A stretch of DNA of 64,000 nucleotides from Diadema setosum (lineage: Eukaryota; Echinodermata; Echinoidea; Diadematoida; Diadematidae): NCBI RefSeq assembly GCF_964275005.1, contig NC_092686.1:16279190-16343189 (forward strand), given 5' to 3'. A program made the position numbers and the translations under genes. Below are positions 57,801-64,000 of the stretch, piece by piece. Under the pieces are notes generated by a model, which did no database searches, was not told the DNA's origin, and saw only the letters and a list, made by a program, of their open reading frames with translations. The first letter of the stretch is position 1; each line of letters opens with the position of its first letter.

Positions 57801-60800
57801 TCATTGATGATGGATATGGCAGTTATTGGTCAGTTTTGATGCAAAAGAGTTGACATAGTGGTTTGGCTTTCATCTCCTTGTTTATTCAGGCAGCGGAAAG
57901 GAATCGATCTCACCCCAGAGCAGATGCGTATCATCAACCACAACCTCCAGCCCACAGACTGCATCAAGATCATAGCCTTTGCCGGTAAGAGATGCCACAC
58001 GTTTGAGAGTTTGTATTGATGTTGGACTCTCAGTCAGAGGGATTATAGGTAGATATGCCACATCATCTTTCAGTGAGGTAAATTATCCACACTGGTGCTC
58101 TGTACAAGTAGAATCATTAAACATGTCCACAATTTTGAGAGATATATATGACAGAAGGGATACTTTGGCAAGATGTGCTTCTTTTTTTTTTCCATGACTC
58201 TTTTGAAAGAAGTCTGGGATGCCCATTATTCCATCAAAAAAAAAAAAAGAAGAAAAAAAGCCAGATTAAAAATCCAGTGATGCTGTAGTCATGACTTCCT
58301 ATTAGGAGTCTTGTGTCATCATCCTCTACTAACAAGAATAGCAGGATTATGCAGTCTTTATTTTTCCGACCATAAATCAGGTAGAGGAAAGACCAAGGTA
58401 GAGAAATGCATGCTGTGTCAAACCCATTTAGCTTCCAGATGGATAGTGAAAAGGGATTTTGTCTCATCTTCTGAAAGGAACATCAGGGGGATTTTGATGT
58501 TTATTTCCCTGTCTTCCATCTCTTCCATCTAGGAACAGGAAAGACGACCACGTTGATTCGCTTTGCTCAGCTCAGGCCCCATCTCAACTTTCTCTACATT
58601 GCTTTTAACAAGTAAGGCTGGAAACTTCGATGACTTTCATATTTTGAAAGAAATTATGATTATTTGAATCATTATTATGTAAATGTGTTGATAAGTTCCA
58701 AGTGTTCATGCACATAAACAATATGATAAAAATCACTTGATTAAGAAAACATGATTTAAAAGATGTTTCAGTGGAAATGAGATTTCATCCATTCATTTAT
58801 TTTTCCATTTCCAGCAGAAACATTTTTTTTTTTTTTTTCAAACCAAAGTTGAATGCATAAATTACTTAACAATTATCAATAAGAGAAGTTTATAATTTTG
58901 CAAAATGTCAGATCTTTGTCAATGTATCACATTCTGATCATGTATTCTGCAGCTGTATTAAGGAATATTTCCTCCAGGATCATCAGTAGAAATTGATCAC
59001 TTTTAGTCTTACATGGCCATTTAATGGGGTCGTGAGAATGTAGGCACTCATCTTCGAGTCTTATCTTGTAATGAAGTGCCCATGAACCAATAAAGCGTGA
59101 CAGAAAAATGATGCAAGTACAGAAACAATCTGAGACCACTATAACTATGATATCTCTCACTTTATCAGAAAGCTTTCCATATACTCATAGGAATGAAGTC
59201 ATACCAACCTACAAATCAAAATTTAAAAGCACCAGTATTCTTCTCAGAAGTGCAACTAGAATCTGGTTCATTACCCAAAGGGATGTCTGACATACATTCC
59301 ACATTCTGACATGAATGCTAAATTGATGATATCACTGTGATGCTGTATGCAAAACTTGCCTTACATACAAGAAGTGGGTGTAGCTTGAAACTGTTAGTGA
59401 GCTTGCTTGAATACAGGAATGCCAGGTCAGCAGTTAAGCAGTTATACCCATGTGCACAAAACTAAAAGAAGTGCTAAGAGAAAGGAACAATTTTAGTTTG
59501 TGCCCTTTGTGCTTTTATTCTCAAGTACTTAAAGATGTTCCTGAATGGAATCAGATCATGAAGGCTAAACAGAGTGATTTGCCAGATGAAGTCAAGATAC
59601 ATAATTATTATTTTTTTTTTGGTATCTTTTGATATGTGAAGGTCTGTGCAGGAAGAAGCACGTAAGAAATTTCCACGTAATGTTGAGAGTCGAACGCTCC
59701 ACTCGTTGGCCTACAAAGCAGTCGGGTTCAAGTAAGTATGAATGTACAGAGTGAGTCAGAAAAAGTGTCCCATCCAAATTTGAAGATGTCTTGTTTGAAG
59801 TATGAAAATTTAATCATGGATTTCATGATATGTCTTGGTAGAGTTTTCCTCCCAGCATTTCTTGCACCCTTTTCAATTAGATCTTTGCTGCATGGATGAC
59901 TGAATAACAGTTTTGCTGTATAATCTCTGTATATCTGTGTAATTCGACTTTTAGTTGCCGACTCAGATTTTATTTGAATAAAGACCTTTTAATCAATCAA
60001 TCAATCAATCAGACAATCTTTAGAAGACTGCAAAATCTCACTTGTGCCAAGTGGCTGGATGAAGATTACAACAAATTTTGAAAGAATATATTATTCATGT
60101 TCACACAGTTCTAATTGATGTTTTGATACCTTTGCTATTCGTATGCACTCAGATAATAGCATGCAATCTCAAATCAAGAAAGTATTCAGTGTTGAATGTT
60201 CCATTATTTAAACATTCAAACCTGCTCTAGTGACCCCCTTCCTATAATGATCACCTGCCCACAGTGACCACATGGAAGTCCTAAGCTGAGAATATGCGTA
60301 GTTTAGATCTGTTTACAGTGACCACCTTCCTAACTTGACCAGTGAACAGAGTTGATATTCACTGGACAACTGACAACTGCACAATGACCTTCCAGCAGTG
60401 CACAGCTTGCTATAGCTATATTAGCTGCTGCATCAAACAAATGCCATTGAAACTTCTCTGTGGTTTGGCAAGTAATGATCATTAGAAGGGGAAGGGTGAT
60501 TACTGTAAATGCAGAAATTGTCACATTTTTGTTCATTTTCGTGTATTTCTCACTACTTTTGGCTGGCACGAATTTTAAAACTCGTGAAAATATTTTCAGC
60601 AGTTTCTCTGCACGTTTTGAATGGGTTGACAATTATGAAGTGTGAATTCAAGAACCTGTGAATGTGTTTTGAGATGCTCATTGTGAAAAATTACTTTTGT
60701 TAAAATATGGACGTTTACAGTAGCTAACAAAAATGATGTTATGTATTAGTATAAGTGTATATGTTGTGGATTTAAATAAAATATAGTGTCTTGGTGTACA

Positions 60801-61616
60801 TGTATAATTCATTTTGGACATTGAAAATATCTATTACGATGGCTGCTACATTGAACCTATCTACAACTACCATCTTTATGTAATGACCATGTTTCTTGTT
60901 TACCCTGATTGGTCATTGTAGCCTGGTTTGAGTGTATATAATAGAATATAAGAGGACAGCCATGTTGGAAATGGAAACAAATAGTGTTCATCATTAATGT
61001 TGTGTGTAAGGTACAGTGGACTCCCGATATAACAAACTCCTGGGGACCAGCAATTTTCTTTTGTTATGTAGAAATTTCATTATAACCGAAAAAAATAAAC
61101 AATAAAAAAGAACATAGAACGGATAATGTTGCAGCCTGAATATTTACTTCATCGTAACCAAAATTTCATTATAACCTTGTTCGTTATCGCAGGAGTGCAC
61201 TGTATAGAAAAGTACCAAAGTTTGCTATAGGAGAATTGAGAAGAATGACAAGCATATTAAGCAATTGCCTTATATGTTACAGGATAACCCTAGATGTATG
61301 AATTCTTGCTTTGATTATCAGATATCGCGCCAAGATGGGCAGTGCTCTGAAGCCATACTTCATAATGTCTGTGCTTCCGAAAACGGATGAGAAAAAAATC
61401 CACCACATGACGCTGGCAAAGCATGTCTGCACGACCATCAACAACTTTCTTGCATCAGCGGATGGCTTTATCTCCACAGCCCACGTCCCACAGATAGATA
61501 ACACCTCTCGCAAGGCAATTGAGCATGACGTCAGAATGGTAGGAAACAGCTGTTGGTAACTAGAATGGTTGCAGCAGGAGTGTTGATTGTGTTAGTAATT
61601 GTGGTGGTATAGGTAA

Positions 61617-61680
<64 letters not shown>

Positions 61681-63822
61681 GGTGTTAGTTAGTAGTAGTG
61701 GTGGTGGTGGTGTTAGTAGTAGTGGTGGTGGTGGTGTTAGTAGTAGTGGTGGTGGTGGTGTTAGTAGTAGTAGACGTAGTAGTAGCAGCAGAAGTAATAG
61801 TAGTAAAGCAGTAGTAATGATTGTTCTAGTAGTTTTAGTATTTGTTGATCTTTTGTTATTATTGTTGTTGCTGCTGCTACTGTTGTTGATGTTATTCATT
61901 GGTCACTGTAGAGCAGCAACATATTTGCAACACCTCTGTGGATGGCATACCACTCAGTTGGCAAAGTCTCTCTTTCTCTCTCTTCGGTCCATCAGATCAT
62001 TGCCAGTGCAGCAGAGAAAGTGTTCGACGCCCTCTGTGACCTGCGGAATATCGAAACCAGGATCACCCATGACAGTGAGTCACCGACTTCCTTGAAATTT
62101 TGAGTACCTTTAGTTTCCCTGAAATCAGAACGATTGATGTATCCTGTCACTTGTAAGAATTTATAGTTGCAGCCATTTAAAGGAAGCTTATGTTTGGTAA
62201 CTGCTCCATGTAGTCTGTGAACAAGACTACCAGCTATCACCTCACACTCATCGCCAGAGAAATGGCATCTTAGATGTACTGTACATATCCAGCGCGCAAC
62301 ATTAGTGGTGATCTGCTGGCCTTGGGCCACTAAAGATTGATGTCAGACCTCCAAATTTCCCAAACAGGCTGTCTTTTGGTGGCCCAATTGGGCACATAAG
62401 AACAGATGGATTGTTATATGTATCTTTTCATATACTACATTTCTTTCTTGGGCCACCAAAACTTCAGATATAAAGATTTTAGTGGCACAAAGAGGCCACC
62501 AAAGAAAAGAAGTAACTGTTTAGATGTAACATATTCATACTGTTTTCTCCAATCCCACACAAAATTTGCATGAAAAAAACAAAACAAAACACAAAACATA
62601 CCCACCTGCCTCCCATGAAATTTTTTTTAACTTGTTTGACTGTCTTTATGCTGCTTTTTCACAATTTAGATGGAAATACATGAGATATACATTACTTTTG
62701 CTCTGATAATATTCAGAAAGAGAAAATGTGAGCTGCTTTCATCTTCTAATGAATATAGTTTGTCTATAAAAAGGCTAATTTAAAAATAACAACAACAACA
62801 ACAACAACAACTCTGTAGTTAGTATCTCTTCCGCATAATCTGTAAACCATGTATCGATTTGCTTGCAGTTTACCTGAAGCTATATGAGATGCAGCATCCA
62901 GTCTTGGATGGCTATGACTGTCTTCTCATCGATGAGGCCCAAGATCTTACTCCAGGTGAGAAGTTCACTTCCACTTTGGGACAGTGTTCTGGTCTATCCA
63001 ATTCAGTTTATAGATCATCCTGACGCTGGGTTAATGTGATTCTTATTCACATATCTTGGTTTATGTCTCATGCAGTGGTGTTGTGTTCTTTTTAGGGTTT
63101 ATGATGTTATGTTGGTCATTATTTTGGAGTGTACAGGCACTGATAAACAATGTTTCCAGCAAGATAAGTCTGAGCTGCATCCTTCTGCCTGTTATCAGTT
63201 TCTCTGATATTGAATGAAAAAGATGATAATGAAAAAAAAGAAAGATTGTTAGAAAATAAAATGTAAATGGTTTAAATAAAGTGCATCCATGCCATCCATT
63301 CCAACACAGACTTAGAGGCCAATAGGCAACATCAGACAATTTCTTAAATTGAGCCCCTGCAATGTCCTCTGAAACATGTACATGTGTTAGAACCACCCAT
63401 ACTGTTAATCCTTTAACCCGTTGAGGACGAGTCCCGAGTATACTCGGGCAGGTGTCTATGGGAAATGCGTGTTGTAGCAAAATCAAACCGTCCTCAACGG
63501 CTTAAGTAAAAGAATTACACAATATCTGACTTGCCTTTCAGTGGGATACTGACTGAAGCTTACGTTGTTGATAGATTTGTTGACTCCTTTGATGAGTTCA
63601 TTTTGTACTGTGGTGCAATACCTGTGTGTTGCAGCACCAGTAGTGTAGGTTGGATCCCTACCTGTCTGGTTGTTTCCTTCCACAGCTCAGCAGAGTATTC
63701 TCCTCCGCCAGAACTGCGCCAAGATCCTGGTGGGAGACCCGCACCAGCAGATCTACAGCTTCCGCGGTGCCACCAACGCCATGGCACAGGTGACGGCTAC
63801 CAGAATCTACCGACTCACAGAG
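51875..63822 (+). CDS. FBH1: FBH1 (FBXO18), F-box DNA helicase 1, 3' end outside window
   Basis: Coding exons: 51875-53017 (acceptor at 51713, in-frame TAG just upstream of the ATG), 53645-53775, 54343-54463, 55353-55540, 57303-57425, 57890-57984, 58533-58611, 59642-59731, 61322-61538, 61996-62074, 62869-62955, 63686-63822. All phases join, giving 830 codons; about a quarter of the protein lies beyond the window. N-terminus: GLYPRQRS as in human, PIP box QTSLHNFF (154-161) for PCNA binding, and acidic repeats ADDFDAV/TDDFDVI (about 196-265). F-box near 341-381 (ILPDEVVENILGQLPILDIY), which recruits SKP1-CUL1. UvrD/Rep-type helicase: LTPEQ Q-motif (577), Walker A AGTGKTTTL (600), HSLAYKAVG (motif Ia), IDEAQD Walker B (776), VGDPHQQIYSFRGA (motif III, 800). 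The family is a 3'-5' SF1 helicase and ubiquitin ligase that removes RAD51 and processes stalled forks in the nucleus. Confidence 0.95.
53999..54169. mobile_element. Pogo/Tigger-like MITE, TA target site
   Basis: CAGTCAACCTTGCTTAAGTCG and GACTTAGGCAAGGTTGACTG are inverted ends with TA on both sides. Interior words (CATAAGTTGAAT, TAAGTTGAATTTTC) pair. 171 bp, in an FBH1 intron. Confidence 0.85.
54740..54835 (+). mobile_element. LINE 3' tail fragment
   Basis: ACTGATGGGGCTACCCTGGG then AAGAAAACTGAATAAATAAA and further AAAT units is the same tail style as 22730-22805. Only the tail is present. It is in the FBH1 intron before the exon at 55353. Confidence 0.5.
55640..55995. mobile_element. Decayed foldback of the GTTTATCAACT family
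   Basis: AGTTGATAAACACAAAGTCG, GAGTTGATAAACACAGCAAC and GGGAAAGTTGATAAATAACC words, with ATTTGCAAAATGCA-type inner repeats, relate it to the 10.6-11.5 kb cluster. The left end is TTCCAAACAACTTTCAG. It lies in an FBH1 intron. Confidence 0.55.
56576..57107. mobile_element. Pogo/Tigger-like MITE, TA target site
   Basis: CAGTGCACTCCCGTTACAACG and CGTTATAACGGGAGTGCACTG are inverted ends with TA on both sides; the inner arms repeat GTTATAACGAAATTTCGTTA. This end sequence closely resembles Tigger-type elements. 532 bp, in an FBH1 intron 195 bp before an exon, with no transposase. Confidence 0.9.
60214..60936. mobile_element. Decayed MITE of the TCAAACCTGC type
   Basis: TTCAAACCTGCTCTAGTGAC and ...GTAGCCTGGTTTGAGTG are inverted, with GTGACCACC/TGACCACATGG words like the GCGGCCAC arms of the 44.2 kb element. 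The ends have lost the exact CAGT. About 720 bp, in an FBH1 intron. Confidence 0.6.
61014..61202. mobile_element. Pogo/Tigger-like MITE, TA target site
   Basis: CAGTGGACTCCCGATATAAC and GTTATCGCAGGAGTGCACTG are inverted ends with TA on both sides; the interior has repeated TTTCATTATAACC. 189 bp. It lies 120 bp upstream of the FBH1 exon at 61322. Confidence 0.85.
61612..61880. repeat. (TAG)n / (TGG)n microsatellite
   Basis: TAG array at 61615-61670, then four units of (GGT)n-GTTAGTAGTAGT at 61671-61770, then GTAGTAGCAGCAG and TTGTTG runs. Poly-Ser/Gly and poly-Thr open frames over it are artefacts. It lies in the FBH1 intron between 61538 and 61996. Confidence 0.9.
63413..63505. mobile_element. 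Compact TTAA foldback with CCCGTTGAGGACGA ends
   Basis: TTAACCCGTTGAGGACGAGT and CCGTCCTCAACGGCTTAA are inverted ends with TTAA on both sides. The inner sequence holds the palindrome CCCGAGTATACTCGGG. A partial relative lies at 45097. 93 bp, in an FBH1 intron. Confidence 0.8.
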
Positions 63823-64000
63823 GTGACTGTCACTGCCAACGTTGTCATGCCACCAAGCAGAAGTGGAATAGTCTCTCTTCAAAGACACCAATCTTGCTTT
63901 TGTTAAATTGTCTTCCTTTAAAGATGGTGACTTAACACTAATAGTTAAACCAGAAACATTTGCACATGAAACTTTTGCAAATTGGAGCTGACAGCCTTTT

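Noticed and set aside
61531-62095. Long open frames rich in Ser/Gly and in Thr/Leu/Pro
   Set aside because: They are translations of the TAG/TGG microsatellite in an FBH1 intron; the only real coding part is the exon 61996-62074 in its own frame.

Overview
This is an AT-rich, repeat-dense stretch of animal nuclear DNA with spliced genes, GT-AG introns, non-LTR retrotransposons and many foldback (MITE-like) elements. Gene structures and repeat style fit a marine invertebrate, most likely a deuterostome such as an echinoderm (sea urchin or sea star). The phylum is an inference: nothing here is diagnostic and I could run no search.

Four host genes can be supported. (1) About 0.6-13.2 kb, minus strand: a multi-exon gene I do not recognise, with seven convincing exons, one or two weaker ones, and a 3' part that leaves the window. 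(2) 25.4-28.2 kb, plus strand: a complete TXNL4B (DIM2-like thioredoxin-fold splicing protein), 149 codons in three coding exons. (3) 41.2-49.8 kb, minus strand: a complete ZCRB1 (RRM plus CCHC zinc knuckle, U11/U12 minor-spliceosome protein), 233 codons in seven exons. (4) 51.9 kb to the right edge, plus strand: FBH1/FBXO18 (F-box UvrD-type DNA helicase), 12 coding exons and 830 codons present, including the PIP box, F-box and helicase motifs Q/I/II/III; the last helicase motifs lie beyond the window. ZCRB1 and FBH1 are head to head with 2.1 kb between their start codons and a very GC-rich patch at the ZCRB1 start.

The rest is mostly repeats. 0-15 kb holds a GC-rich minisatellite, TTAA-flanked foldbacks, a DR1-rich tandem element, a cluster of foldbacks ending in GTTTATCAACT, an inverted partial duplication of one exon, and an array of RFX X-box-like sites just upstream of the unrecognised gene. 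15-25 kb holds LINE 3' relics and one 5'-truncated LINE with an open reverse-transcriptase frame. 28-41 kb holds no host gene I can see: a LINE tail, a second copy of the DR1 element, foldbacks, and a broken BEL/Pao fossil (about 37.2-39.99 kb). The ZCRB1 and FBH1 introns carry TTAA foldbacks, a 2.3-kb element in ZCRB1 intron 1, and at least four pogo/Tigger-like TA-flanked MITEs.

No CRISPR array, tRNA, rRNA or prokaryote-type operon was seen. The most interesting items are two ATRIP-like acidic motifs next to the PIP box in FBH1, and two tandem repeat elements that carry arrays of perfect transcription-factor sites (DR1 and X-box).
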